Notes under the pieces: model-generated
What the model saw: the letters and a program-made list of their open reading frames with translations, nothing else
Database searches by the model: none
What the model was told of the DNA's origin: nothing
Source of the DNA: Megamerina dolium
Lineage: Eukaryota; Arthropoda; Insecta; Diptera; Megamerinidae
DNA: 64,000 bases
Assembly: GCA_963854835.1 (NCBI GenBank)
Contig: OY978528.1
Coordinates: 54,399,008-54,463,007, forward strand
Reading direction: 5' to 3'
Shown here: piece after piece, positions 37,160 to 49,149 of the stretch
Numbering within the stretch: position 1 is the first letter of the stretch
Layout of the letters: each line of letters opens with the position of its first letter
Made by a program: the position numbers and the translations under genes

Positions 37160-37374
37160 AAGATTTATATTAGACGGTTCCGAACGACAGAATTCTTGTG
37201 ATATTATTTTTTTGAAGCGTTTTCATACAAATTTCGAATTACTTATCGACAAGTGGGCACTATTTGATAGAAAAATCTTTTGATATTAAAGGTGCCTCAG
37301 TCGGGGCCTGAGCAACTAACAACCATGACCTATGGTTCAGATGGCAAACGCACTAACCACAAAGCTACTGCACC
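37160..37374 (-). mobile_element. SINE copy, reverse orientation, diverged
   Basis: Reverse complement starts GGTGCAGTAGCTTTGTGG with an A-box-like motif. The B-box region is corrupted. It continues TTTAATATCAAAAGATTTTT, TGCCCACTTGTCGATAAG and CACAAGAATTCTGTCGTTCG, then GGAACCGTCTAATATAAA. The tail is missing. It lies between the tandem duplication and RTE copy 2. Confidence 0.75.
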
Positions 37375-37504
37375 CAATACTCGAGTATATCATTTACAAA
37401 AAATTGTTTAGATCCTTAAATTTGCGATCTATTGACAAATAGGCAATTTTGTTATTTTTCAATACTTAAAAAAAGTGTGGAAATAGTCTTCGTAGAAATA
37501 GTAT

Positions 37505-38524
37505 TCCAACTACTGTGGAATAAGTCTCCTGAGCATCGCATACAAGGTCTTATCGTGCGTATTGTCTGAAATATTGAAGCCCATGCTCAACAACATGATT
37601 GGACCTTATCAGTGTGGCTTCAGACCTTGTAAAGCTACCATCGACCAGATTTTCACAATGCGCCAAATCCTAGAGAAGACTCAAGAAAAACAGATCGACA
37701 CACGCCACCTATTTGTTCTTTATAAAGCAGCTTTCGACAGTCCGGTAAGCGATTACTTCTACACAACAATGTCTGAGTTCGTTATTCCTGCAAATCTCAT
37801 TCGACTTTGTAGAATGACACTGCATAACTCCCGTTGTGCAGTGCAAATTGGGAAGGACCTCTCCGCACGGGGTTTCAGACAAGGTGATTCATTATCGTGC
37901 GACTTCTTCAATCTTATTATGGAGAAAATAATACGAGCTGCTGATCTACGACATAATGGCACTATCTTCAACAAAAGTGTGATGCTGTTGGCGTATGCCG
38001 AGGATATTGTCATAATCGGCATGAACACGTGAGCAATTAGTACAGCATTCTCAGAGTTGGAAAGAGAGTCGCGTCGAATGGGTTATCATATGGCGCTGAA
38101 GCTTGGACAATTTCCACCTCGGATGAGCGAATGCTTGGGGTTTTTGAGAGAAAAGTCCTACGTAAGATCTTTGGACCTATTTGTGTTGGTGGCGAGTACC
38201 GAATAAGGTACAACCATGAGCTATACGAGCTATATGCCGATATTAACATAGTAAAGCGCATCAAAATCCAGCGGCTGCGCTGGATAGGTCATGTCGAGCG
38301 AATGGAAGAACACGCTCCAGCTAAGAAGGTGTTATATTCGCTTGGGGACGGTGCAGAAGAAGGAGACCTAAGCTCCCGTGGAAAGACCAAGTACTGGAGA
38401 ACCTGACGGCGCTTGGAATTTCTAACTGGCGCCAACTAGCGAAGAACAGAGATGGCTGGCGAAGCATGTTATATTCGGTCTAAATCGATATTCGTTTGTT
38501 ATGGCCACATAAGTAAGTAAGTAA
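37505..38524 (+). mobile_element. 5'-truncated RTE-like non-LTR retrotransposon, copy 2
   Basis: Flanked by a perfect 13-bp target duplication GTAGAAATAGTAT (37492-37504 and 38525-38537) and ending in TAAG repeats after TATGGCCACA, both marks of an RTE-type insertion. Reverse transcriptase pieces are open from 37562 to 38032: PMLNNMIGPYQCGFRPCKAT, QKQIDTRHLF-like, GFRQGDSLSCDFF and RAADLRHNGTIF. The catalytic YADD box reads YAED (GAG at 38000-38002). After a stop at 38030-38032, about 280 bases present in copy 1 (about 3583-3860) are missing. The C-terminal region then runs ERMLGVFERKVLRKIFGP and LRWIGHVERMEEHAPAKKV, with a late frameshift. It also lacks 15 bases of copy 1 near 3350. Confidence 0.9.
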
Positions 38525-38537
38525 GTAGAAATAGTAT

Positions 38538-39700
38538 GCATATCCTCTTTATGATGACGATGATAATAATGTACGTAATCTAAGTTATTATATGACTACT
38601 AACATGTTATAATTTTTAATAATGAGAAATCACCCAGCGAACAAAATTTCAACATTTAATATGTATGTCTGAGTATATTCATTTTTCGTAATAAAAAAGA
38701 AATACAGAAAAAATATACCTACTTGCGTATATGTGTAAACATCGTGATTACAGTACATACTACAATTGAAAGGAAAAAACGAAAACGTTCACGAACAAGT
38801 TACATAACGACTTGAAATACAAATCATCACAAAATTGTAATTTATTAACTGACAACAGCAACAACAGTAGCTATACGTAAGTATGCATATAAATAATCGT
38901 AAATAATTTTTCAGTACAACAAAACAAAAAGAAATAGTTATACGAACTGTCTCTGTGTAAGTTTACATATACGAGTATGAGCATGTTGTTCAGTCACATG
39001 CAGCAGAACTAATACCAAAATGTGTACAATCAATTCTCTTCCTTATTCATTTGTAGTGTACAACAGATTTTGTAAAAGTTATTGAAGTAAATTGATTTTG
39101 TTAATAGTATTTGACTTTGATTGCTGTTTCATTTTCACATGCCACTTAATGACAATAAATATTTTTCAATCGCTCGAACATTGTTAAATGCATTATTATG
39201 TAAAATAATCATATGACTAAACTATTGCTAACATGTGCTTACTTGTATGAAAATACAATGAAAACGACATTAAATGTAAAATTGGAAAACAACGTCAGTA
39301 ATGACAGACTATGTGCACATAGCACAAATGCTAATTGTATAAAATATTTTTTAAGTGGCACCGATTGAGAATGTGATAAACGAATAAATAAATAAATAAA
39401 ACATTATTTTTATACGATAATAAGTAATGTACAAAATATTCATTGGCATGTGGGTTCCAATTATTGGAAAATAATACCTACTGCAATACCTACACGTTCA
39501 ATCATATTGTAGTTAGCTACACACAAAAATATGTCATATAACTATAGAAGAAGATGGAATACAATATAGAGAAGCCTAGGCATAGCACGTAATGGAAGAA
39601 TATTACAATTTCTTTTCAAAATGTTTTATTTGCAAGGATTAATACTAGAACTCCAAACTCGTCACACATTCAAACATTGTACATTCAAGAATCCAGGATC
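38538..39700. other. AT-rich DNA, nothing recognised
   Basis: No coding sequence or repeat family seen. Confidence 0.45.
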
Positions 39701-39719
39701 CGTGTCAGAGTACAAGATC

Positions 39720-40344
39720 CACCTGCTGGCTTATGCCGACCAACAAAAACAAACAAAATCTCCATGAGAGATATCAAAGCACTTGGATCACACATTTTAA
39801 CATCCAAAACCATGATTCACTGCCGCAGATCTCTCGATGAGATTCCAGGCATTTGCAGGGCGGACGAACTCGCCAGAAATGGCACGACGCTAAAACTCTC
39901 CCCCGATTTTCCAAGCATGGGCACTCCATTGAGCACATGTAAGCTAACAATAAACGGGAGAATGACAGACAAGACAAATTACCTCTGGACACGCTCTATC
40001 ACGGGAAAGACCGCGCAAGAGATCTGGCCACAGCTAGACTGGAACCGCACAAAAAGTCTACTCAGACTAGATAGAAGCGTGTTGAGGTTCACGACCGGAG
40101 TAATTACAGGCCACTACGTTGTTGGCTCACATCTTAGGATAGGATTGGGCCACCTAACGCACGACTTTTGCAGAAGAATAGGAGTCAATCCTACACTTAA
40201 TGTGTTCCTGTCCGGCACTTTGCCGCAGGCGCATGTCACATCTCAGTTTCAACAATTCAGACAGCCTCATTAGTATTTCAACAACAAAAGTGAGGGATCT
40301 CGCACACTTTATTTTAAGCTCAAAATGGTTTGAGTTGTCGATTT
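39720..40344 (+). pseudogene. Non-LTR retrotransposon fragment: RNase H and C-terminus
   Basis: From about 39770 the frame reads DIKALGSHILTSKTMIHCRR and SLDEI, then jumps to PGICRADELARNGTT. The W-PGH loop expected between them is gone, an in-frame deletion that removes a catalytic His region. Next come IWPQLDWNRTKSLLRLDRSV and VITGHYVVGSHLRIGLGHLT, then DFCRR. The frame is then disturbed, and a C-terminus is readable in another frame as DSLISISTTKVRDLAHFILS and SKWFE up to a stop at about 40344. The order matches 53430-54126, so it is the same I/R1/LOA-type group. The 5' part is missing. An LAYAD string near 39725 could be a relic of the reverse transcriptase but is too short to trust. Confidence 0.78.
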
Positions 40345-41591
40345 AGGGATAGAGAACATGTGGGAAGACAATGGGGCTATGATTTGTCATGGCACATTAG
40401 CGAATTAGTACAACTTTGACAACAAATAATTTCGGTAGTTATAATGTTAATCATCCTGTACACGAAGAATTGAAGAATAAAGGTCATAGAAATGTTTGTA
40501 AGTATGTACTTACATACTTAAATGTTGCACAACAAAAATCAAATATCCAAACGAAACATATAATGCCACATTGTAAATCTGTCACCATTTATGCACCATT
40601 TAAAATGCCCAGAGCTAGCCAAATATGACAAGTACCTGGTATAATTTTCAACAGACATCTGCATATCTTTATAAAATTCTTTCAATTATACATACCAGAG
40701 CATTATCGAGTATAATTTTCATTGTGACACCATTTTGACGCGTGGGTACTTTATATTAGACTCCAAACATCTGTTTATTTATAATTTGATATGAAAATAT
40801 CATATAAACATGCACTAATCCATAAGTATGCTCAGCGGCTTGCAAATCATCAACAATATATATGATGTAGTATGTATATAAATGGTAATGTATGAGAATC
40901 AAGTGGGTACAATACAGTCAAGCGCGCTACTGTTTGTAAACTTATTGGTATTGTTATTGTTTATTGTTGGTGACATATGTGCTACCTATTCACTTACAAA
41001 TAGTATGTGTATAATAACTTCCTATTTAAACGGAAGTAGCAATAAGACACATGCATGCACATGCATGCATATGTACATATGTCTACATATGTATTAATGT
41101 GTGCGAAATATTTTATTCAAATGGTCATAACTTGTATTATAGAATACAAATAAGTAGTAAATAGGAGTAGATGCATAAGTACATATGTTTATTATGTACA
41201 TGTTTACATCTGCTGCCATTCAGAGAGTCGAAATTTAATATATGTTTGTATTTTCTTGCTACTATTGTTGCTATCAACTTTGCAGACGTATCTTATTTCA
41301 AATATTGTATTTGTATACAGAGTATAGATAAATATATACTCATGCGAATGTCCATATGCAATAGATAGATACATATTCATTGATACATATTGGCATTACC
41401 TGGGTTATGTACTCAACATATTTACGCGTAAAATTTATTGCGTAGCAGTAGATGCAGATTACAGTCAGTTCGCTAAAAACGATCATCTGTACACCATGTG
41501 TAATGATGTCACATGACGATACATACATCAGCTGATTTTGTTTAACTATTGTGAAGTTTGAGAACTAAATTTTATACAAATTTTGTGAAAG
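40345..41591. other. AT-rich DNA, nothing recognised
   Basis: The first part to about 40420 may be the 3' untranslated end of the element above. The rest shows ATGT-type motifs (CATGCATGCATATG near 41052) and no genes. Confidence 0.4.
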
Positions 41592-41604
41592 TATTTAATT
41601 ATTT

Positions 41605-41693
41605 AAATTTAAGACGCACAACAGTAATGGAAGAGAAGCTGGGCCAATGAGCCCTTTGGGGCTTTAAGTGCCAAATATTTATTTATTTATTTT
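41605..41693 (+). mobile_element. SINE copy, 3' tail with perfect target duplication
   Basis: A strongly 5'-truncated copy (AAATTTAAGACGCACAACAG, then GAAGCTGGGCCAATGAGCCC and TTTGGGGCTTTAAGTGCC) ending in ATTT repeats. TATTTAATTATTT is present at 41592-41604 and 41694-41706, a perfect 13-bp duplication. This shows that the tail fragment was itself the inserted unit. Confidence 0.85.
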
Positions 41694-41829
41694 TATTTAA
41701 TTATTTGAGCTGTTTTTGCCAGGCTGGGGTCCAAAAGGAAGATTTCGCGGAGGCGGGATAGGGCAGTTGCCAATATTTTTTTAAAATATCCTTCAATTAC
41801 TTTAAGAGGAGCACAAAAAAAAACTTACC

Positions 41830-42150
41830 GATCATGGAATAGATATATCACTAAATATGGCAAGAAGCGGACTTAAATAAAAAAACATAGTTTACAATAG
41901 TGTACGGAACAAACCTCTATTGTCACGAAAACATATAGAAAAACGCTTGCACTGGGCAAAGGAAAAATTAATCGTGACTGTACTGTAATAATTTTCACCG
42001 ATGAATCTTCTTTTTGGTTAAACAAGGGAATGAAACGTGAGAACAGTTAAGCACCCTGCAAAGGTCCATGTTTATTACTGTTTTTCTGCAAAGGGTTTTG
42101 ATATCATTTACCGAAAAATTGAACTCATGAAAAATGTTAAAACTTTACCA
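41830..42150 (+). pseudogene. Tc1-like transposase fragment
   Basis: Reads SRKHIEKRLHWAKEKLI, then after a frameshift IIFTDESSFWLNKG with the first catalytic Asp and Glu neighbour, then RTVKHPAKVHVYYCFSAKGF. This order is that of the central catalytic region of Tc1/Tc3-like transposases. Sequence at 41815-41900 (ending TKYGKKR) is probably the decayed N-terminal part. Later catalytic motifs are absent. The element ends were not found. Confidence 0.65.
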
Positions 42151-42241
42151 AAAAGGCGTATTACCATCTGCACGAAGCTATATGGAAAAAGTAATCTTTT
42201 AGGACTTGCTTTAGCTTTCGAGTCCAGTGCTGTAGCTGTGT

Positions 42242-42281
42242 TTTCAGATTCGGTCAAATATTTATTTGACCGAATCTGAAA
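42242..42281. repeat. Perfect 19-bp palindromic arms with a 2-base spacer
   Basis: TTTCAGATTCGGTCAAATA at 42242-42260 is followed by TT and then its exact reverse complement at 42263-42281. The arms are not simple sequence. It lies just downstream of the Tc1-like fragment. Confidence 0.92.
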
Positions 42282-44116
42282 TTATAAATTATAAATTATT
42301 AAATTTAAATGCAATTTCTGCCTTTGTTTTTAGCATTTTTAACTTCTTAATTATTCTTCGTATTCGATTGAATTTTTTCTTGGAAATGCCCATACACATA
42401 TGTATGTGAAACTAAACTCTTATATCAATAAATATGATACAATCGATCTATTAATGCTACATGCATTTTTACATATATACAGTTAAGAAGATGAACTTAA
42501 ATAAGCTAATTTATTTAGATTTGCTTCGGCTCTTGTTCTTTTAGTAATCAATAGCTTACAACAACAAAAGCAACAAAAGCTTTATATGACACACAAAATT
42601 AAGATTCAAGCATATTAGACAGATTTATTTACACAAAGGAGACCGCGTATGAATTATCATCAATCAGACCATGAAGCAGACAACCATTATCGATAATTGA
42701 ATTTTTCCCCCGATTAGAAATACTACAAATAATACAAATTTTACATGTAATACATATACCACATTCTATATGTACACATTTTGTTCTATAAATACACATA
42801 TATGTGTATACTTTTTTCACTGAATATTCATTCAATTACAAGTGTGTACTCTTCTTACTTAAGCCATTTAATTATGCAAATGCATTGCACAAGTACCACT
42901 CGTGTTGTACTCTACTTTGTACGAATGCTGCTGACGCTGTTGCTGTTGCTCAGAAAATGGAGCTCAGATTCACTTCGAACACTGATTAACTTAATTGCTC
43001 CTGATAGTGACAGATATGCATAAAGCCGACATACGAGTATAAGCAAGCCAAAGTATTGTCACTTGTTTACCTATGGTGTATATTCAATATATCCATTCTC
43101 TCTTTCAATTTATCAATATTATGTATATATAAATCTGTGTATGTAATATATAAATATTGATGGGGGTCTTAATTGAGTAAAAAGGTAAAGTAAGTCCATA
43201 TTATATGCATACATACCATGTGCACAAGCAACATGTATATATGCTATATGTTGCTGCAACATAAATGATAGATATAGGTGGGGAGTACTTATGAAAATTG
43301 CTACATAATGTAGTTGAATCATTTCATCATACTTATATTATGACCTTGCTAATGACCCATAAAGTATTTTCGGATATTAATACATTTTGACAAAATTTAT
43401 GGAATCTATAAAATTGAATTATTCTATGTGAAACCCATGTCCAGCAGATACAATACTTATGTAACAATTTTAGACATATGGTTTCTTGGCCGAATGTCCT
43501 TAGAATTATGCGTAAATTCTGAAAGTAAAAAAAAAAATTCTCAAAGTGCTACATGATTTTCCACCAGTACAATTAGACCCATTTTAATGCACACCCTAAT
43601 GGAATTATTCATTTAATACGTGAAATTATACCAAAATATTTCTTCCTGTGTCGTGAAAAATATAGAAAAAATAATACCCTAACAGTAATATAGATGCATG
43701 TTTGTATGTACTAGAAGAAGATGTGTAGAGAATGATGCAAAACAGCTTATAAAGGTTGAAAATGGCTCTATATGTCCCTCTCACTCTGCCTCACTCTTTA
43801 GGTAAATGCTATTAGTTTCGAATCTCGCTGAACGAAACTTGCTGATTGCACAGTAAAACCGTCAAAATTGAGAAATAGATCTTATAGTCTATCTCAATTT
43901 ATTTAAACGATATTTACGGAAAGATTTTATTACAATTATTCTATTATTATTAGGATACACGAATAAACCTTTAAAACCTTATATACAGTGGATAAGATAT
44001 AACTTTTTTTAAGCAATTCGTTAAGAAACAACTTACTTTAAATAGAAAAACTAAAGATAAAATCAAGTTGAGCGTCCCTTAATTATTTGATCAATTCTGA
44101 TGTGCAATTAGTTTCA
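42282..44116. other. AT-rich DNA, nothing recognised
   Basis: A small hairpin can form at about 43868-43902 (AAATTGAGA against TCTCAATTT). Open frames at 42781-43023 and 42804-42989 overlap and are not convincing. Confidence 0.45.
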
Positions 44117-44150
44117 AGGTCGGGTAGTTCTGGGACCACATTCGTATTCA
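44117..44150 (+). mobile_element. Isolated mariner 3' end
   Basis: GGTCGGGTAGTTCTGGGACC followed by ACATTCGTATT matches the right inverted end of the mariners at 26214-27478 and 49150-50359. No transposase or left end was found nearby. Confidence 0.65.
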
Positions 44151-45874
44151 TAGACATATGCAGGCAAGTACAAATATATGTAAATATTTATATGTAAATT
44201 ATACTTATTAAAATAAAAAAAGAATGTTTGTGAAGCAAAAAAATAAGAAATAAGCTGTCATAATTAAACTGCTGCTTATAATAAATGACATAGGGAAAAT
44301 GTTTAGACAAGAAAATATAATTCTACTGTAAAACTTTAATAAAAAAGAAAACAAATTAATTACACTTTCAAATGGATATATGTATTAGAGACAAGCATAA
44401 TATAGACAAAAAAAAACGTAAACTCTGATTTGGTTTGTCATATAAGACTAAAAGAAGCTAGAGAAATGTACAAAGGTAATGAAAATTGCTTTATTCAATC
44501 GCGATTTAATCTTTAAAAATTCGAGAATATATTTCTTTTTGTTTTTATGATATTTAAGATACAGATATTATTTTATTTTATTTTAACTTGAACTACATTT
44601 CATTGAAACCAAATATGTATGTGTAAATTTCCGACGACTTTGCGGCTTGGCTATGTAGATGATATGAAGATGAAATCTAAAAATAAATATTGACCCTCTG
44701 ATACACATATGCCGAAAATGAATGGCATTGCATTCGAAACAAATATACCATTCGTCATCACTTCAGGTAAACTATTGTCCTATATAGATGGTTCGTTAAA
44801 TCACCCTTTGTAGCACCGCATTAGCAATTAAAATAGTAGCTAATTTTAAAAATTCAAAAAAATTGTTCTTTTTTAAAATCTCAAATATGAACATACAATA
44901 TCAGTTCATTTTTATGTTAATAATTTACAAATTCTGAATAATTTTTTGCAAATCCAAAATAAAGTATTACTGATAAACAAAAAAAAAAAATCCAATAAAC
45001 AAAACGATATCGACAAATTCTACACACACGCCGCTAATTTGTACAACACGTTCAAAATACTAATAAGCAGCAATAAATATAAATAATATTTACACGAAAA
45101 TGCCACACACGTTCACACGTACGACTGTATGTATGAATGAATGAATGTACATATACAATATATTTTAAACAAGTAGTCATACTCAAAATATTTGTATTTA
45201 CAATAACTACTTATACAATATTATACTATTTATCTGAATAGCCTAATAGCGTAAGCTGATTGATGCTAAGAATACCAACAACAACAACAACAAAAGTTCA
45301 AATAAAATGAGGCCAACATAAATCGCTAATACGCCGAACACATTACGACGTAGAATGAATGAAAATGATACAGATACAAGCGTCATTAATATAGAATAAT
45401 AGCAACAAATAGCTAAAACGAGTGTATAAAATGTGTGATTCATTCGATTCAAATTAAAAAGAAAAAAGAAATGAACAAAATACGGGTAACACACAACATA
45501 GACAAATTTGTTTCAAGCAACCATAACATAACGTCATCTTCAAAAAGAAGAAGAATACGAAAAACGAATATTATATTCTACAACAAGTATTTACCAAATT
45601 TTGTAAATATAACATAGTACATATTGTATATAGTTTTGCAGTACACGAATATATAAAATGTAATACCCACCAATGCGTATGATACATTAAAAAGGCTGTC
45701 TGTCTAGCAAGTGGGCTGTACATTTTCATTATAACCCCAAAAAAAGCACAAATTTTTATAGTAAATTTCTCTTTTAGGTAAACAAAAAAAATATATGATT
45801 TAAAAAAAACACCATACGCAGAACATTTTTAGCGATCATGAACTTGAAATACTCTGTGTATACATATTCACATA
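44151..45874. other. AT-rich DNA, nothing recognised
   Basis: Minus-strand open frame 45243-45494 is a hydrophobic low-complexity translation; no gene is called. Confidence 0.45.
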
Positions 45875-46406
45875 CAGTCTGGGGTAAAAATGAATACTAG
45901 TAATTATTAGATTGCTGACCAAGTTGTAAATAAATCATATTCATTATGCACTAAAACCAAGATCTCCGTGGTACCTATTCATTTTGCCTGCATAAAAATT
46001 TGTATAAAAAAAATGGACGGTGGCAAAAGGTGACAAACAAAAGCGCATAATAAATAACCAACTTAATTAATAGGTGTATACAAAAGTGGACATAATTGGA
46101 TAAAAATCATGGCTACTTCCTTTAGAAAAGTATGCTTTCCAACGTGTGTTATTGTGTGCTGATTTAAATGGTTCGTTATTATTGACACAAATTTTTGGAG
46201 CTCAGTTATGTCAAATATAAATCCATCTTAATTTTTATATTTGTCAAATTTCACATATAATAATTTGTCAAAAAGCCTTAGTATCGCCTTAATATTGATG
46301 TTAATGTAAACTATAACCGTGCGCCTTTATTTTTAAAACTTTCTTACAATTAATTTATCAATAATAAAACAATACACTAATATTGTTTCATTTTTACTCC
46401 AAACTG
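45875..46406. mobile_element. Tc1-type non-autonomous element
   Basis: Left end CAGTCTGGGGTAAAAATGAA and right end reversed CAGTTTGGAGTAAAAATGAA are inverted repeats with two mismatches in 20. TA flanks both sides (45873-45874 and 46407-46408). CAGT termini and TA duplication are typical of Tc1 relatives. The 532 bp inside code for nothing readable. Confidence 0.72.
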
Positions 46407-46889
46407 TAATAATTGTTCATATGTAGTTATACTCAATAGGGTGGGCACATACTAATCTCACAAATTGTATAGCAAGAAACTATGGATATAAAATAAAATT
46501 TGATAAATAAATATTACTCTCCATACAAAAAAAAAATTTGTTTTGTATGGATAACAATGCTTAATAGTTAAATTTTAAATTCACGGATTTTTTTTTAAAA
46601 TACACTTAGTATCACTGATAATTACTGGTTTTGCTATACGCATTGTGAGCAAAAAAAATTTTGACCCGCGCTAATATACATATCCACTAAATTATACTTA
46701 TGTAAAATAATATTTTAAATTTTATGTCACGAAAATCAAAAATAAGTAATAAAATTATAATTTCGTGAATTTTTCTTCCTTACTTTAAAATAATTTATTC
46801 GTTGCTATACAAAATATTGAGGCTACGAAGTTTACATTTGGTAAAAGAGCGCTTGACAGACGTGAAGAAGACATCGATGAAAGAAATTT

Positions 46890-48052
46890 AGCGGGAAATG
46901 CTTTAAGTGCAACAAATTTGGTCATCAAGCAAAATATTGCAGACAAGGAGATGCTCAAGTAGCGAATAATAACGTTCGAAATTTTTGTTTCATTGCTTAT
47001 AGTAAGAAGATGTCGTAGAAGCTAGACTCAGGGGCAAGTGATCACCTGACAAATGATAAGGGTGACTTGTCTGAGCCTCAAGAGCTTAATTCACCGATCG
47101 TTAGCAGCAAAAGTGCACAACTTATAATGATGAACATTCCAGGATTAGAGGATAACCTTCTGTGGGTGAGAAAACTAACAGGTGCTGATTTTGATGTAAA
47201 ATTCTTTAAGAAGAAAGCATTTATTATAAAGAATAGTGAGCCGGTTGCAATAGCATACTTACACAACCGCTTATCTGAATTCAGAATTGCCAAAAATTGA
47301 ATAATAATCTTTGTGAAATTGTGCAGTGCCCAAAGAACGCTAAACCTCTGCAATCGAAATGTATGTTTTGTAGCACGGAAAGTGAAATTGTCTTATGCTT
47401 CTTGCAACCATCAGAGTCGTACTTGCAATCGGTGTGCAGAAAGAGTTTCATTTTCATCATCTAGATTTGAAGTCAGCATTCCTATATGGCCAACTAAAAA
47501 AAGAAATTTACATGGCTCTTCCACAAGGAGTAGAAGCTGATAAAGGAAAAGCTTGAGAACTTTTAAAGTCCCTATAAGGCCTGAAGCAAGCTCTTAGCCG
47601 TTGGAATGAAAAGTTTAATGTGCTCATCCTGAAACTAGGATTTACAAGATCCAAACATGATTACCGCCTCTATAAAAAATTTGAATCAAAGCTCGAGTAT
47701 GTTCTGATTGTACCATCAGCATTTTTAAGTTAAGAAGTTAAAAGATAATTTGGAAATATTCTTTGAGATGTTTGATTGTGGGGAGCTTCTTAAACGGTAT
47801 TTAAAGAGTACAAAGAAAAAATGCCTGATATTCAAAAATGTTCAACGTCTATTATTGGATTCGCAGATGCGCAGAGCTTCTGACAATGTCGATAGGAAAT
47901 CGGTAAGTGGTTTCAAGTATATGGTTGCACAGTATCGTGGTGAAACAAGAAATAAATCACAGTTCCAACTATGGAAGCACTTTGGTTACGTGGGCTACTT
48001 AAAGACAACAACGCTCTTAACTAAAAATGCTAGTATTTTTATAAACATGTAA
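46890..48052 (+). pseudogene. Copia-type LTR retrotransposon remains
   Basis: Pieces lie in the order expected for a Ty1/copia polyprotein. A zinc knuckle KCFKCNKFGHQAKYC (C-x2-C-x4-H-x4-C) lies near 46897. A protease site KLDSGASDHLTND lies near 47020, just after a TAG where the family has Trp. A segment with AYLHNRL lies near 47260. Reverse transcriptase pieces LDLKSAFLYGQLKKEIYMAL and GLKQALSRWNEKFN (a stop replaces the Tyr before GLKQ) lie at about 47460-47640. The RNase H piece SDNVDRKSVSGF lies near 47880. Large deletions remove the integrase and the YVDD region. No LTRs were identified. This is an old, inactive genomic copy. Confidence 0.8.
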
Positions 48053-48055
48053 AAA

Positions 48056-48930
48056 TTTGCTTTCAATTTTTTCAAGACTTTTTCCTGATTTCTTTTCGCT
48101 TGGCACAATTCTTTCAATGCACTTTTGAAGAAATAATTAATAATTTTGTAATAAACTATTCACTATAACTCTATCTTATATTAGGAAAATTTGCTAATAA
48201 ATAATAAATTTTATGAATTTTATTTTTTTTCGCTGGTTCTTTCTTTTTTTTTTTCTCTCTCTCTCCTTTGAAAACATCAGAGTACCTACATTCATAAAAA
48301 TTCAGTTATAATAATTAATTGCTTTACAATAACATTTATAATGCTATTATTTTAAGTTAGCATTGACAACAAACCAACCAACAAATCAATAGAACAACCA
48401 AAGCGTTTTCGTGTCTCTAGTTGTCATTTTATTTCACAATTTATTCGTGATGAGTAATTCAATCATTCAATCATGAATTATTACATACATGTATTTACCT
48501 CGTTACATACGAAATATAAAAAAAAAATACAGTAATCCAAACAATAACAATGATAACAATAGAGAGAGTATTAGTAAGCGACAAAGTTGTAGTTTATTTG
48601 TATAAAAATTACCAAGTACAATGCAAACTATATATACGATTTAAATACAATATATAAGACTTTATTATTTACGATTAAATAACAAAAATAATAAAAACAA
48701 CAAAGTAGAAACACAATAGAAAAACAACAAAATTGTTACGTGCGCAATATGCGTTATTAGTTAAATACATATATAGAGGTTATTCAGCGAAATGTATTTA
48801 AAACAAAAAAGAAATTGCTCAGCGAAATATATTTGAAAAATAATGGAAAATTAGATTTAAAAAAAAACAATTTAAAAGTTCCATTAACTATGTGAAATTT
48901 ATATTGAAACATAATTAAAATAAATATACA
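48056..48930. other. AT-rich DNA, nothing recognised
   Basis: Contains T and CT runs near 48225-48268 and otherwise only A/T-rich sequence. Confidence 0.45.
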
Positions 48931-48944
48931 ATGTAACTACATTG

Positions 48945-49138
48945 CCATGAAAAGGCTTCTAAAAAGAACTCTGTGACAAAGCTCAGAAAAAGTGATGTCA
49001 CAAGTGTTCTGCCGTTCGGAACCGGCTAAAATAAGTAGGTCCATTCTAATACTGTCCAAAATTTAAGACGCACAACAGTAATAGAAGAGAAGCTCGGCCA
49101 ATGAGCCCTTTGGGGCTTTAAGTGCCACATATTTATTT
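48945..49138 (+). mobile_element. SINE copy, 5'-truncated
   Basis: Begins in the body at about CCATGAAAAGGCTTC, followed by ACTCTGTGACAAAGCTCAG, GATGTCACAAGTGTTCTGCC, TTCGGAACCGGCTAAAATAA and the tail GAAGCTCGGCCAATGAGCCC. TAACTACA(T/A)TG at 48934-48944 and 49139-49149 is a likely target duplication with one mismatch. Its right copy touches the left end of the mariner at 49150. Confidence 0.8.
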
Positions 49139-49149
49139 TAACTACAATG

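Noticed and set aside
47313..47540. 75-codon plus-strand open frame in the copia remnant
   Set aside because: The reverse transcriptase motifs lie in a different frame of the same stretch; this frame is a shadow.
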